A stretch of 64,000 bases of DNA, taken from NCBI GenBank assembly GCA_028719885.1, contig JAQYLT010000076.1, forward strand, positions 49,733 to 113,732. The letters run 5' to 3'. The position numbers were made by a program, and so were the translations under genes. Source of the stretch: Bacillota bacterium (GTDB lineage: Bacteria > Bacillota > Clostridia > Oscillospirales > Oscillospiraceae). A model generated the notes under the pieces. The model was given only the letters and a program-made list of their open reading frames with translations, was not told where the DNA came from and ran no database searches. Below are positions 16,101 through 24,645 of the stretch, piece after piece. Each line of letters opens with the position of its first letter. Positions within the stretch are counted from its first letter, which is position 1.

Positions 16101-18500
16101 ATGACTGAACAAATGGAAGAAAGATTTCTTACGGCGAGAAAAAAATACATCGCATCTCAGTTTTCTCAGCTGAACGAGATGCAGCGCAAAGCCGTATTAA
16201 CCACCGAAGGGCCGCTGCTTCTGCTGGCCGGTGCGGGCAGCGGCAAAACAACCGTGCTGATTAACCGGATTGCAAACCTCATGCGTTTCGGCCGGGGCAG
16301 CGATTGCAGTGAAATTCCTGCCGAGCTGACGGAAGAGGATGTTGCTTTCCTGGAGCGTATGGACGAATCCTCTTCACCTGAGGATTGCCGGAGGGCGGAT
16401 TGGCTCTGCCAGGTGGAACCTGCCGTTCCCTGGAGCATCATCGCCATCACCTTCACCAACAAGGCGGCCAATGAAATCAAGGACCGGCTTTCCACGCTTC
16501 TCGGCCCATCCGCCGAGGACATCTGGGCCATGACCTTTCATTCCGCCTGCTGCCGGATTCTCCGCCGGGACATTGAAGCCATGGGCTATTCCCGCAGCTT
16601 TACCATCTACGACACCTCCGACTCGGAACGGGTGATGAAAGGCGTTCTCAAGGAGCTGGACATGGACGAGAAAACCTTTCCGCCCAAGTATGTCTTAGGG
16701 GCCATCAGCAGGCAGAAGGACAAGATGATTTCCGCAAAAGAAATGCTCCAAGCCGCAGAACGGACGGGGGATATTAAGGCGAAATACATTGCCAAGGCCT
16801 ATGAGAAATATCAGACCCAGCTGAAAGAGAACAACGCCTTGGACTTTGACGATATCATCTACGTTACTGTTCAGCTGCTTCAGCAAAATGAGGAGATCCT
16901 CCGCTATTACCAGCGGAAATTCCGCTATGTGCTGGTGGACGAATACCAGGATACCAACCATATGCAGTATCTGCTCACCTCCATGCTGGCGGGGGGCTAC
17001 GAGAATATCTGCGTGGTGGGTGATGACGACCAGAGCATCTACCGGTTTCGGGGCGCCACCATCGAAAACATTCTCAGCTTTGAAAAGCAGTTCCGAGGCT
17101 GCCGTACCATTCGCCTGGAGCAGAATTACCGCTCTACCCAGTCCATCCTCAATGCGGCAAATGCGGTGATCTCCCACAACATCGGCCGAAAGGGGAAGAA
17201 GCTCTGGACGGCCAACGGCACCGGCGATCCCATCACCGTCTATGAGGCCGCGGATGAGGGGGCGGAGGCGAATTTCGTGGCCGGAAAGGTCCTCGCCGCA
17301 ACCAACGGAAAGGGCATGAAGGATTTTGCCATTCTCTACCGAACCAATGCCCAATCCAACGCCCTTGAATATGCCATGAAACGCAATGGCATTCCCTACC
17401 GGGTGATCGGCGGCACACGATTCTTCGACCGGGCGGAAATCAAGGATATGCTTTCTTATCTGTGCGTCATCAACAACCGGGCGGATTCTCTGCGTCTTCG
17501 CCGGATCATCAACAATCCCCCCAGAGGCCTGGGCCCCAAAGCCATGGAAATGGCGGAGCGGCTGGCTGAAGCGGAGGATAAGCCCCTGTATGATGTGATT
17601 GCCGATCCCTACTCCTATGCACCCCTGGAAAAGTCCGCCATGAAATTCTTGCAGTTTTCTGCTATGATCGAGGATTTGGCCAAGCTGCTGGAGGATGGGG
17701 TCAGTCTTCCGGATTTTTACGATGAGGTGGTCAAGCGCACCGGCTATGCGGATATGCTCACTGCAAAGGATACGGAAGAAAACAAAACCAGATTGGAAAA
17801 CGTCCGAGAGTTAAAATCCAGCATTCACGCCTATATGGAGAACGCCGCTCAGCCCACCCTAGCGGGCTTCCTGGAGGAAATTGCCCTCTATACGGACATT
17901 GAGCAGTACAATGAATCCGACGACGCGGTGGTGATGATGACCATGCACTCCGCCAAGGGCCTGGAATTTCCCCATGTGTTCCTGGTTGGCTTTGAGGATG
18001 GATTGTTCCCGGGCCAGCGCTCCATCGGCGACGCGGACGAGATGGAGGAGGAGCGCCGATTGTGCTACGTGGCCATCACCCGGGCCAAGCAGTCCCTTAC
18101 CATTACATACGCCCGGCAGCGGATGATTTACGGCCGGACCTCAGCCTCCATGCCCTCCAGATTTCTGCGGGAGATTCCGGAGGATTGTATCATCAAAAAA
18201 GGCGGCTTCCGGCCCAGCCAGTTCTCTGCTCCCACAGGGGACAGGCCCTATTCCTCTTACAATTCCCCCAAGCCCCGGCCCCGCTACCACAGCGAGAGCT
18301 CCATGGTCTCTTCCAAGCCCTCCGTCCCCATGCTGGAGCTCAGCCAGGGGGATATGGTGCAGCATACGGCCTTTGGACGGGGCATGGTGCTGACAGTCAC
18401 CAAGATGGGCGGCGATGCCCTGCTGGAAATCGCCTTTGACGACATCGGCACCAAAAAGCTCATGGCGAAAACCGCCTCCGTGTACCTGAAAAAACTGTAA
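16101..18500 (+). CDS. pcrA: UvrD/PcrA-type superfamily 1 DNA helicase
   Basis: ATP-driven 3'-5' DNA helicase for repair and replication restart. The 799-residue protein has Walker A AGAGSGKTT (43-51), Ia AITFTNKAANEIKDRL, motif II LVDEYQDTNHMQY, motif III GDDDQSIYRFRGA, motif IV QNYRS, motif V MMTMHSAKGLEFPHVFL and motif VI YVAITRAK. The C terminus MVQHTAFGRGMVL is the PcrA-type Tudor-like RNAP-binding tail. Between Walker A and motif Ia there is an extra segment of about 40 residues (64-108) absent from Bacillus PcrA. I use the ATG at 16101, not a GTG at 16095. Confidence 0.93.
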   Translation: MTEQMEERFLTARKKYIASQFSQLNEMQRKAVLTTEGPLLLLAGAGSGKTTVLINRIANLMRFGRGSDCSEIPAELTEEDVAFLERMDESSSPEDCRRADWLCQVEPAVPWSIIAITFTNKAANEIKDRLSTLLGPSAEDIWAMTFHSACCRILRRDIEAMGYSRSFTIYDTSDSERVMKGVLKELDMDEKTFPPKYVLGAISRQKDKMISAKEMLQAAERTGDIKAKYIAKAYEKYQTQLKENNALDFDDIIYVTVQLLQQNEEILRYYQRKFRYVLVDEYQDTNHMQYLLTSMLAGGYENICVVGDDDQSIYRFRGATIENILSFEKQFRGCRTIRLEQNYRSTQSILNAANAVISHNIGRKGKKLWTANGTGDPITVYEAADEGAEANFVAGKVLAATNGKGMKDFAILYRTNAQSNALEYAMKRNGIPYRVIGGTRFFDRAEIKDMLSYLCVINNRADSLRLRRIINNPPRGLGPKAMEMAERLAEAEDKPLYDVIADPYSYAPLEKSAMKFLQFSAMIEDLAKLLEDGVSLPDFYDEVVKRTGYADMLTAKDTEENKTRLENVRELKSSIHAYMENAAQPTLAGFLEEIALYTDIEQYNESDDAVVMMTMHSAKGLEFPHVFLVGFEDGLFPGQRSIGDADEMEEERRLCYVAITRAKQSLTITYARQRMIYGRTSASMPSRFLREIPEDCIIKKGGFRPSQFSAPTGDRPYSSYNSPKPRPRYHSESSMVSSKPSVPMLELSQGDMVQHTAFGRGMVLTVTKMGGDALLEIAFDDIGTKKLMAKTASVYLKKL

Positions 18501-18544
18501 TATCCGTTCTGTTTTCCCCATAGGCTTTCCGGGAGGGGAGCGAG

Positions 18545-19195
18545 ATGCGGAGAAGACTGAGACGGCTGTGTGCCATCGTTCTTGTATTGATTTTCATTCT
18601 GATGGCGGCCTTTTTTGCACTGCGAAGCAAGTACCGGCTGACCATTCGGGATCTGGCGGAAACCAGTGTGAAAAATGCCACATCGGATTTGGCAAACGAC
18701 GCCATTGCTAAGCAGATTGAAAACGGGAATATTCAATACGACCGGATTGTGTATTTTGAAAAGGACCTGAACGGACGCATCACCGCGCTGAAAACCAACA
18801 TCGGTGAAATCAACCATTTAAAAACCGATATCCTCAACATCATCAACGGGCAGATTCTGGCGCTGGATGCTGCGGATATCGGCATTCCCATCGGCAGCCT
18901 GTTTCTGCCGGAATTCTTTTCCGGAAAGGGCTTCACAATTCCCGTGCACATCCTGGCTATCCGAAACAGTGAGGCCACTTTTTCCAGTAATTTCTATCAA
19001 GCAGGAATCAACCAGACGCTGCACCAGCTCGTCATGGAAATCCAGGTGGATGCAGCGGTTTTGGTGCTGGGAGAAACCAGCAGCTTCTCCGTTTCCAGCC
19101 AGGTGGTTGTGGCAGAGACGGTGATCGTGGGGGATGTGCCCAATACCTTTATTCAGGCTGGCGGCGCATCTGCCGCAGAGCAGCTGTTTCCCTGA
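18545..19195 (+). CDS. yunB: Sporulation protein YunB
   Basis: A 216-residue protein with one N-terminal membrane helix (about 9-27) and a soluble domain outside the membrane. The stretch YDRIVYFEKDLNGRITALKTN, the conserved IPIGSLFLPEFFSGKGF and the end VVVAETVIVGDVPNTFIQ match the YunB family, a mother-cell (sigma-E) protein in Bacillus with a role in spore envelope formation that is not defined biochemically. RBS GGGAGGGGAG. It follows pcrA by 44 bases. Confidence 0.88.
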   Translation: MRRRLRRLCAIVLVLIFILMAAFFALRSKYRLTIRDLAETSVKNATSDLANDAIAKQIENGNIQYDRIVYFEKDLNGRITALKTNIGEINHLKTDILNIINGQILALDAADIGIPIGSLFLPEFFSGKGFTIPVHILAIRNSEATFSSNFYQAGINQTLHQLVMEIQVDAAVLVLGETSSFSVSSQVVVAETVIVGDVPNTFIQAGGASAAEQLFP

Positions 19196-19208
19196 AATCC
19201 ATATTCAG

Positions 19209-19241
19209 AAAAATCCCGTTCAAGACAGGCCTTGAACGGGA
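19209..19241. terminator. Terminator between yunB and the minus-strand genes
   Basis: Stem TCCCGTTCAAG (19214-19224) / CTTGAACGGGA (19231-19241). AAAAA on its left gives a T run on the minus strand, so it best serves the small Cys protein gene. Confidence 0.75.
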
Positions 19242-19260
19242 TAATCTTATGTTGCAGCAG

Positions 19261-19476
19261 TTATTCGCCGAGGGAAAAGTCGCTGTCCTTAAACTGGGAA
19301 AAATCCAGCGCCTTGGATTTGAAAGGCACCCGCTTGCAGGGGTCGTATTTAAATCGGCGGCAGCTGTCGCTGCTGTTTTTCAGCCCCCGTTTGCTGCAAA
19401 GGCAGGTATCCTCGTCCAGCTTGGCCCCGTAGGCACAGTAGGAGCAGGCGCGTTCAATCTTTTTGCGAAACAGCAT
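19261..19476 (-). CDS. Small cysteine-rich conserved protein
   Basis: A 71-residue basic protein with Cys arranged CSYC (11-14), CLC (25-27 region), then two single Cys in SCRRFKYDPC, a pattern compatible with metal binding. I do not recognise a named family with a known function. It starts 23 bases inside the end of ylbJ on the same strand and is followed by a terminator, so it is cotranscribed with a sporulation gene. Function unknown; a role in spore formation is inference from position only. Confidence 0.7.
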   Translation of the reverse strand: MLFRKKIERACSYCAYGAKLDEDTCLCSKRGLKNSSDSCRRFKYDPCKRVPFKSKALDFSQFKDSDFSLGE

Positions 19477-20491
19477 AACTCATTCCTCCATTTTTCTTGT
19501 ATCCATTATACATCACTTCCCGGGGAATTTCTACTCTTTTTTGCAGGCATTTCGGCAGGAGCAGGGTGGCCAATAACCATAGGGGAAGCACAAGCCAGAA
19601 CCGGTAGTATATCCCAAGGGACAGCAAGAGGGCAATTGCCGCCTGAAACACCTTTCCGGCATAATAGCAGCCCAGCTTCATCCCCGGGCACACCGACCCG
19701 GTTTGATAGGCCACACAGAGGCCGCCAAAGGCGAGGATCACATTGCAAATCACAAATCGAAGCCCCTCCTGGGGGATGAGATTCAGGCTGCAGCAGCCGT
19801 TGGAAAGCTCAATGAACCCGATGAGGGCCACACGCCAGGTCTGGGGGACTGCGTAAAACGCCCACTTGTCCAGAAATTCAATCATGACACGAAACAAAAT
19901 CACCCAGCCGCAGATTTTGAGCATGGCGCCAATTGCCGATTCAATCCCGGCCCGTGGATGGGCTTCGGATTTTTCAGCAGAGACGGCAGGCTCCTGGATA
20001 CCCGGAGCAAGAAAGAATCTGGCTGCGGTCCAGGCGCTGAGGATCTGAATCAGCCAAACCGTCCAAACCAGCCATTTCCGATCAAATTTCAGGGAAAGGA
20101 TGCCGAAAATGAAGGCAGGCCCCACATTGCTGCAGAAGCAGAGCATCCGCTCGGCCTGCTTTTTTTCCAGCAGTCCGGAGCGGCAGAGCTGGGAGAGGCA
20201 CTGTGCGCCGATGGGATAGCCGCCCAAAAAGGCTGGGACCAGCAGAAAGGACAGGGAAGGCGGCAATAAAAACAGTTTTCCCAAAAAGCCCAGCAGGAAA
20301 CCATTGCTCCCACGGAATGCAGCAGTAAAAATCCCGCTCAGAAACAAAAAGGGGAACAGGGCCGGAATCACGGTTTTGATGCAGAGGGCAACACCCTGGG
20401 CCCCTCCGGAAAAGGCTGTCCGACTGTCCAGAATCAGAGCCAGCATGCCCAATGATGCCGCTGCGGCGGCAAACCACCTTCTGTTTTCCAA
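19454..20491 (-). CDS. ylbJ: YlbJ-like sporulation integral membrane protein
   Basis: A 345-residue membrane protein with about eight hydrophobic helices and the paired nucleoside-recognition (Gate) signature: VIPALFPFLFLSGIF, FLGGYPIGAQ and FCSNVGPAFIFGIL. These are typical of YlbJ, a sigma-E controlled protein needed for sporulation in Bacillus; transport function is unproven. The start is a TTG at 20491 behind GAGGTGAGG on the minus strand. It diverges from yqfC with only 73 bases between starts. Confidence 0.85.
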   Translation of the reverse strand: MENRRWFAAAAASLGMLALILDSRTAFSGGAQGVALCIKTVIPALFPFLFLSGIFTAAFRGSNGFLLGFLGKLFLLPPSLSFLLVPAFLGGYPIGAQCLSQLCRSGLLEKKQAERMLCFCSNVGPAFIFGILSLKFDRKWLVWTVWLIQILSAWTAARFFLAPGIQEPAVSAEKSEAHPRAGIESAIGAMLKICGWVILFRVMIEFLDKWAFYAVPQTWRVALIGFIELSNGCCSLNLIPQEGLRFVICNVILAFGGLCVAYQTGSVCPGMKLGCYYAGKVFQAAIALLLSLGIYYRFWLVLPLWLLATLLLPKCLQKRVEIPREVMYNGYKKNGGMSYAVSQKD

Positions 20492-20509
20492 ATTGCCTCA
20501 CCTCGGAAG

Positions 20510-20541
20510 AATCTATGCAACCGGGGCCCTGCTCATACATA
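20510..20541. promoter_or_regulatory. Candidate divergent sigma-E type promoters between ylbJ and yqfC
   Basis: On the plus strand ATG-N16-CATACATA (20515-20541); on the minus strand ATG-N16-CATAGATT (20536-20510). Both resemble the sigma-E pattern ATA-N16-CATACANT and they mirror each other, so the -10 of one is the -35 of the other. The -35 match is only partial. Confidence 0.3.
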
Positions 20542-20564
20542 TGCTTTTCAGAAGAGGTGAGACG

Positions 20565-20849
20565 ATGAAGCCAAAGCAGAATATCAAGGATTACCTTTTG
20601 GAGAAGACCGTTCATCCGGAAATGTTTCCGGTAATCCCCATTGTGGAGCTGGCCGGCGGCAGCCGGGTTTTGATTGAAAACCATCTGGGCGTCACCCAGT
20701 ATTCCAAGGAGCAAATCGGAATCAAAATGAAATATGGAGAAATCCAGATCAACGGCTGTGGCTTGACGCTGGAGCAGATGACGAGGGTGAAGCTGGTGGT
20801 GACCGGACGGATCGACGGCATCTGCCTGCATCGGAGGGAGAGGAAATGA
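20565..20849 (+). CDS. yqfC: Sporulation protein YqfC
   Basis: A 94-residue protein of the YabP/YqfC family. The segment PVIELAGGSRVLIENH-like (here PIVELAGGSRVLIENHLGV) and the C-terminal TRVKLVVTGRIDGICL are typical. In Bacillus yqfC and yqfD are cotranscribed under sigma E and mutants sporulate poorly. The ATG at 20565 follows AGAGGTGAG; its stop overlaps the yqfD ATG. Longer upstream readings in this frame cross the divergent promoter region and were rejected. Confidence 0.92.
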   Translation: MKPKQNIKDYLLEKTVHPEMFPVIPIVELAGGSRVLIENHLGVTQYSKEQIGIKMKYGEIQINGCGLTLEQMTRVKLVVTGRIDGICLHRRERK

Positions 20850-22042
20850 AGAGGAGGAACGCTTTCCGGGACAGAATCCGGGTTCAGGTGGTCAGTGCTG
20901 ATATTTGGAGCAGCATTGGGCTGCTGAATGAAAAATCCATTCCTGTTTTTGGTTTTCAGCAGGAGGATGACCTGACATACAGCTTCCAAATCGGCAGGAA
21001 GCATTTCCCGGCGCTTCAAAAGCTTTTGGAGAAAAGAGGGGACCGAATCTCACTGCTTCAAAATACCTTTCTCCATTCCATCCAACAAAGTGTTCTTTAC
21101 CGGCCTCTCTTTTGCACCGGCCTGCTGCTATACTTCCTCATCAGCCTGTGGCTGCCCACAAGAATCCTCTGCGTGGAAGTACAGGGGAACCAATTGATTC
21201 CCACCAGGAAAATCCTGGAGGAAGCCAATCAAGCCGGAATCACACTGTTTTCCTCCTGCGCCAAGGTGAGAAGCGAAAAAATGAAAAATACGCTGCTCTC
21301 CGCGATTCCCCAGCTGCAATGGGCGGGGATCAATACCTATGGATGCAAGGCGGTGATTTCCGTCAGAGAGCGGACGATCGCCGAAAAAGAGGCACCGGAT
21401 CAAAAAGAGGTCAGCAGCATCATTGCGGTACGGGATGGGATCGTGCAGTCCGTTACCGCCTCCCGAGGGGATATTCAATGCCAGCAGGGCCAGGCGGTGA
21501 AGCAGGGCCAGGTCCTGATTTCCGGCTTCACCGACTGCGGCCTGAGCATCCGGGCGGAACGGGCTCAGGGGGAAATCTATGCCCAAACGCTGAGAAGTCT
21601 GGACACCTTAACCCCATCAACCTGCCGGGTGAGAACAGACAAACAGCGGACGGAGCGGCGCTACTCCATTGTCCTTGGAAAAAAACGAATAAATTTATGG
21701 AAAGATAGTGGAATTTGGGATAGCAGTTGTGGTAGAATAAGCAGGGAATATCGTCTGACACTTCCCGGCGGCTTTTCACTGCCGGTTTCCATTGCCTGCG
21801 ATACCTTGCTTTGGGATTCCACGGAAGAATTGGCCGTGGAAAAAAATGCTGCGGAAGGCCAGTTAAGTGATTTTTCCCGGAAATATTTATCAAGCCAAAT
21901 GATTGCCGGTACCATTTCCAGCGCAGAGGAAGTGGTAAAGCTGCAAACCGGCTGCTACCGGTTGTCCGGGCGGTATGTCTGCTCGGAGATGATTGGCAGA
22001 GAACGTTTGGAGAATGGAGCCCCTTATGAGCAAAGTGGTTGA
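20846..22042 (+). CDS. yqfD: Sporulation protein YqfD
   Basis: A 398-residue bitopic membrane protein. A cytoplasmic N-terminal domain (1-85) is followed by one strong membrane helix (about 90-108, CTGLLLYFLISLWLPTRI) and an extracytoplasmic POTRA-like segment (VEVQGNQLIPTRKILEEA) and tail. Mother-cell sporulation protein. Overlaps yqfC by four bases and phoH by 17. An AT-rich patch around 21670-21720 differs from its surroundings. Confidence 0.9.
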   Translation: MKRRNAFRDRIRVQVVSADIWSSIGLLNEKSIPVFGFQQEDDLTYSFQIGRKHFPALQKLLEKRGDRISLLQNTFLHSIQQSVLYRPLFCTGLLLYFLISLWLPTRILCVEVQGNQLIPTRKILEEANQAGITLFSSCAKVRSEKMKNTLLSAIPQLQWAGINTYGCKAVISVRERTIAEKEAPDQKEVSSIIAVRDGIVQSVTASRGDIQCQQGQAVKQGQVLISGFTDCGLSIRAERAQGEIYAQTLRSLDTLTPSTCRVRTDKQRTERRYSIVLGKKRINLWKDSGIWDSSCGRISREYRLTLPGGFSLPVSIACDTLLWDSTEELAVEKNAAEGQLSDFSRKYLSSQMIAGTISSAEEVVKLQTGCYRLSGRYVCSEMIGRERLENGAPYEQSG

Positions 22043-23039
22043 ACGAATTGTCAATGCGGACCGTTTGGAGGATGTAATCGCCGTATTCGGGTCCTTTGAC
22101 GAAAACATAAAGAGAATTGAGGATGCCATGAATGTCCGCATCATCAATCGGGGGACGGACTTAAAGGTGTCCGGTGACGAAGAGATGGCGGATAAAGCCG
22201 TTCGCACCCTGGAGGGGCTTCTGACCCTGGCCTCCAAGGGAGAAACCATCGATGAGCAGCGGGTTCGCTATCTGATCACCCTGGTCAACGAGGGGAACGA
22301 TCAGCAGGTGACCCAGATGACCAAGGACGTGGTGTGCATCACCGCAAAGGGCAAGCCCATCAAAGCCAAAACCGTGGGGCAGCAGAAATATATGAAAGCC
22401 ATTGCCCAGAACACGGTGACCATCGGCGTGGGCCCCGCCGGTACCGGCAAAACCTATCTGGCCGTTGCCGCAGCGGTGGCCGCCTTCCGGGAGCGGACCG
22501 TCAACCGGATCGTGCTGACCCGGCCCGCAGTGGAAGCGGGGGAGCGGCTGGGCTTTCTGCCCGGCGATTTGCAGACAAAGGTTGACCCCTATCTGCGTCC
22601 GCTGTATGACGCCCTGTACGACATGCTGGGGGCCGAAACCTTTCAGAAATACCAGGAGCGGGGCTCCATTGAGGTTGCACCTCTGGCCTATATGCGCGGC
22701 CGCACCCTGGATGACAGCTTTATCATCCTGGACGAAGCCCAGAATACCACCCGGGAGCAGATGAAAATGTTTCTGACCCGTCTGGGCTTCGGCTCTAAAA
22801 TAGTCATCACCGGCGACATCACCCAGATCGATCTGCCGGAGGACAAAACCTCCGGACTGAAGGATGCCATCCGGGTCTTGGAGGGTGTCAAGGATATTGC
22901 CATCTGCCGGCTCACCTCCGCAGATGTGGTGCGGCATGCCCTGGTGCAGGAAATCATCAACGCCTACGAGCGGGCCGCGCAGAAGGCAGAGAATAAGTCC
23001 CGGGAAATAAAAGGACATGAGCAGAGGAAAAAGTCATGA
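22026..23039 (+). CDS. phoH: PhoH-like ATPase
   Basis: A 337-residue cytoplasmic ATPase with an N-terminal KH-like segment (about 15-65) and a PhoH domain: Walker A GVGPAGTGKTYLAVA near 136, Walker B FIILDEAQNTT and sensor TGDITQIDLP. It is always near ybeY in Firmicutes and is thought to act in RNA metabolism or ribosome maturation. I chose the ATG at 22026 (MSKVVERIV) six bases after TGGAG; ATG codons at 22014 and 21993 lie further inside yqfD. Confidence 0.93.
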   Translation: MSKVVERIVNADRLEDVIAVFGSFDENIKRIEDAMNVRIINRGTDLKVSGDEEMADKAVRTLEGLLTLASKGETIDEQRVRYLITLVNEGNDQQVTQMTKDVVCITAKGKPIKAKTVGQQKYMKAIAQNTVTIGVGPAGTGKTYLAVAAAVAAFRERTVNRIVLTRPAVEAGERLGFLPGDLQTKVDPYLRPLYDALYDMLGAETFQKYQERGSIEVAPLAYMRGRTLDDSFIILDEAQNTTREQMKMFLTRLGFGSKIVITGDITQIDLPEDKTSGLKDAIRVLEGVKDIAICRLTSADVVRHALVQEIINAYERAAQKAENKSREIKGHEQRKKS

Positions 23040-23542
23040 GAAATAAAATCAATCTGGTTTTTGAGGGGAATCTCATTCAGAAGCTGATGATCGGCGGGAA
23101 TATCCGCAACTGCATCCATGAAACCCTGAAAGCGGAGGGAATTACCGTTCCCTGTGAAATCAATGTGTTGGTCACGGACGATGCGGGAATCCAAACCATC
23201 AATAAGGCCAGCCGGAATATTGACAAGCCCACGGATGTGCTCAGCTTTCCCATGTTTAACCTGACCGCCGGTGCGCCGCCCCAGGATTGGACGGAATACA
23301 TCGATCCCGGCACCGGCCTTTGCCCCCTTGGGGATATGTGCATCTCCCTGGAACGGGCCGTGGCACAGGCGGCGGAATTTGGCCACAGCACCAAGCGGGA
23401 GGTGGGGTATCTGACCATTCATTCCATGCTCCACCTGCTTGGCTATGACCATCTGGACGAGGGACCGCAAAAACGCCAAATGCGTAGCAGGGAAGAGGCA
23501 ATCGCCGCCGGGATTCCCGGGATGCAGCGCAGTGAAAAATAA
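23036..23542 (+). CDS. ybeY: Endoribonuclease YbeY (16S rRNA maturation)
   Basis: Zinc-dependent RNase for 16S rRNA 3'-end maturation and ribosome quality control. The 168-residue protein has the family motif HSMLHLLGYDH with the three metal-binding His, preceded by the conserved NKASRNIDKPTDVLSFPM and LGDMCISLERA. Length and order (phoH-ybeY-era) are standard. ATGA overlap with phoH. Confidence 0.96.
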   Translation: MRNKINLVFEGNLIQKLMIGGNIRNCIHETLKAEGITVPCEINVLVTDDAGIQTINKASRNIDKPTDVLSFPMFNLTAGAPPQDWTEYIDPGTGLCPLGDMCISLERAVAQAAEFGHSTKREVGYLTIHSMLHLLGYDHLDEGPQKRQMRSREEAIAAGIPGMQRSEK

Positions 23543-23560
23543 GATTACAGGAGATTGCAT

Positions 23561-24448
23561 ATGAAAACAAAAACCGCGATGATCACCATTGCAGGCCGAC
23601 CCAATGTGGGAAAATCCACCCTGACCAATTATCTGGTGGGAGAGAAAATTGCCATCGTTTCCAACAAGCCCCAGACCACCAGAAACCGCATCTGCGGCAT
23701 TGTGACAAGAGAAAATACCCAGTTCGTGTTTGTGGATACCCCGGGCTACCACCGGGCCAGGACCAAGCTGGGAGATTACATGGTGAATGTTGCCCAGGAA
23801 TCCATTGCAGATGTGGACCTGACCATTCTGGTGGTGGAGCCCATCGCTTCCGTGGGGCCCCAGGAGGAGGGACTGCTGGCAAAAATCCAGAGCAGCCGAA
23901 GCCCTGCGGTTCTTGCCATCAACAAAATCGACACCGTGGAAAAGGACGCGCTTTTGGAAGTGATTCAGGTTTATTCCCAAAAGGCGGATTTTGATGCCAT
24001 TGTCCCCATCTCCGCGAAAACCGGCGACGGGGTGGACGATCTGTTGAAAGTATGTGAAAAGTACGCCGTTGAAGGCCCGTTCCTGTTTCCGGAGGACATC
24101 ACCACCGACCAGCCGGAGCGGCAGGTGATGGCCGAAATCATCCGGGAAAAGCTCCTTTGGTGCCTGGACCGGGAGGTGCCCCATGGGACGGCTGTTGAAA
24201 TCAACAGGTTCTCGGAACGGGACAACGGAATCATCGACATTGACGCCACCATTTACTGCGAAAAAGCCAGCCACAAGGGCATTATCATCGGAAAAGGGGG
24301 AGAAATGCTGAAAAAAATCTCCTCCATGGCCCGCTCTGACTGCGAGAGATTTATGGGCACGAAGGTGTATCTGACCACCTGGGTCAAGGTAAAGGAAAAC
24401 TGGCGGGACAGTGATTTCCTGGTCCGGAATTTTGGGTACAGTGAATAA
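23561..24448 (+). CDS. era: GTPase Era
   Basis: Ribosome-assembly GTPase that binds the 16S rRNA 3' end. The 295-residue protein shows G1 AGRPNVGKSTLTN (about 9-21), G2 TTR, G3 DTPGYH, G4 NKID, then a C-terminal KH domain (about 205-290) with GIIIGKGGEMLKKIS. The ATG at 23561 follows AGGAG; a TTG two codons earlier is less likely. It directly follows ybeY, matching the known functional link. Confidence 0.96.
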   Translation: MKTKTAMITIAGRPNVGKSTLTNYLVGEKIAIVSNKPQTTRNRICGIVTRENTQFVFVDTPGYHRARTKLGDYMVNVAQESIADVDLTILVVEPIASVGPQEEGLLAKIQSSRSPAVLAINKIDTVEKDALLEVIQVYSQKADFDAIVPISAKTGDGVDDLLKVCEKYAVEGPFLFPEDITTDQPERQVMAEIIREKLLWCLDREVPHGTAVEINRFSERDNGIIDIDATIYCEKASHKGIIIGKGGEMLKKISSMARSDCERFMGTKVYLTTWVKVKENWRDSDFLVRNFGYSE

Positions 24449-24501
24449 TTTCCAGGTGTTATTCCGCCTCTGCTGCAAAAGCTATCCCAGGAGGGATGGT
24501 T

Positions 24502-24645
24502 ATGAATGCGGAAGACTATTGGAATGTTTTTCTGGAAACCGGCGCACCGGAAGCTTACCTGCTTTACAGCGCCGCTGCGAAAACGGAGGGAAAGCATGTA
24601 TCTGACGATTCAGGGAATCGTCCTCAGAGTGTCGGACTACGGTGA
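24502..24645 (+). CDS. yqzL: YqzL-like small protein
   Basis: A 47-residue frame beginning MNAEDYWNVFLETGAPEAYL behind a GGAGGG RBS (24490-24495). Its first 25 residues match the short YqzL family that lies between era and recO in Bacillus and Clostridia (DYWxxFxxTGxxxxYLLY pattern, from memory). Function unknown. Its last 50 bases overlap recO in another frame, so the C terminus past about residue 30 is probably not under selection as YqzL. Confidence 0.7.
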   Translation: MNAEDYWNVFLETGAPEAYLLYSAAAKTEGKHVSDDSGNRPQSVGLR

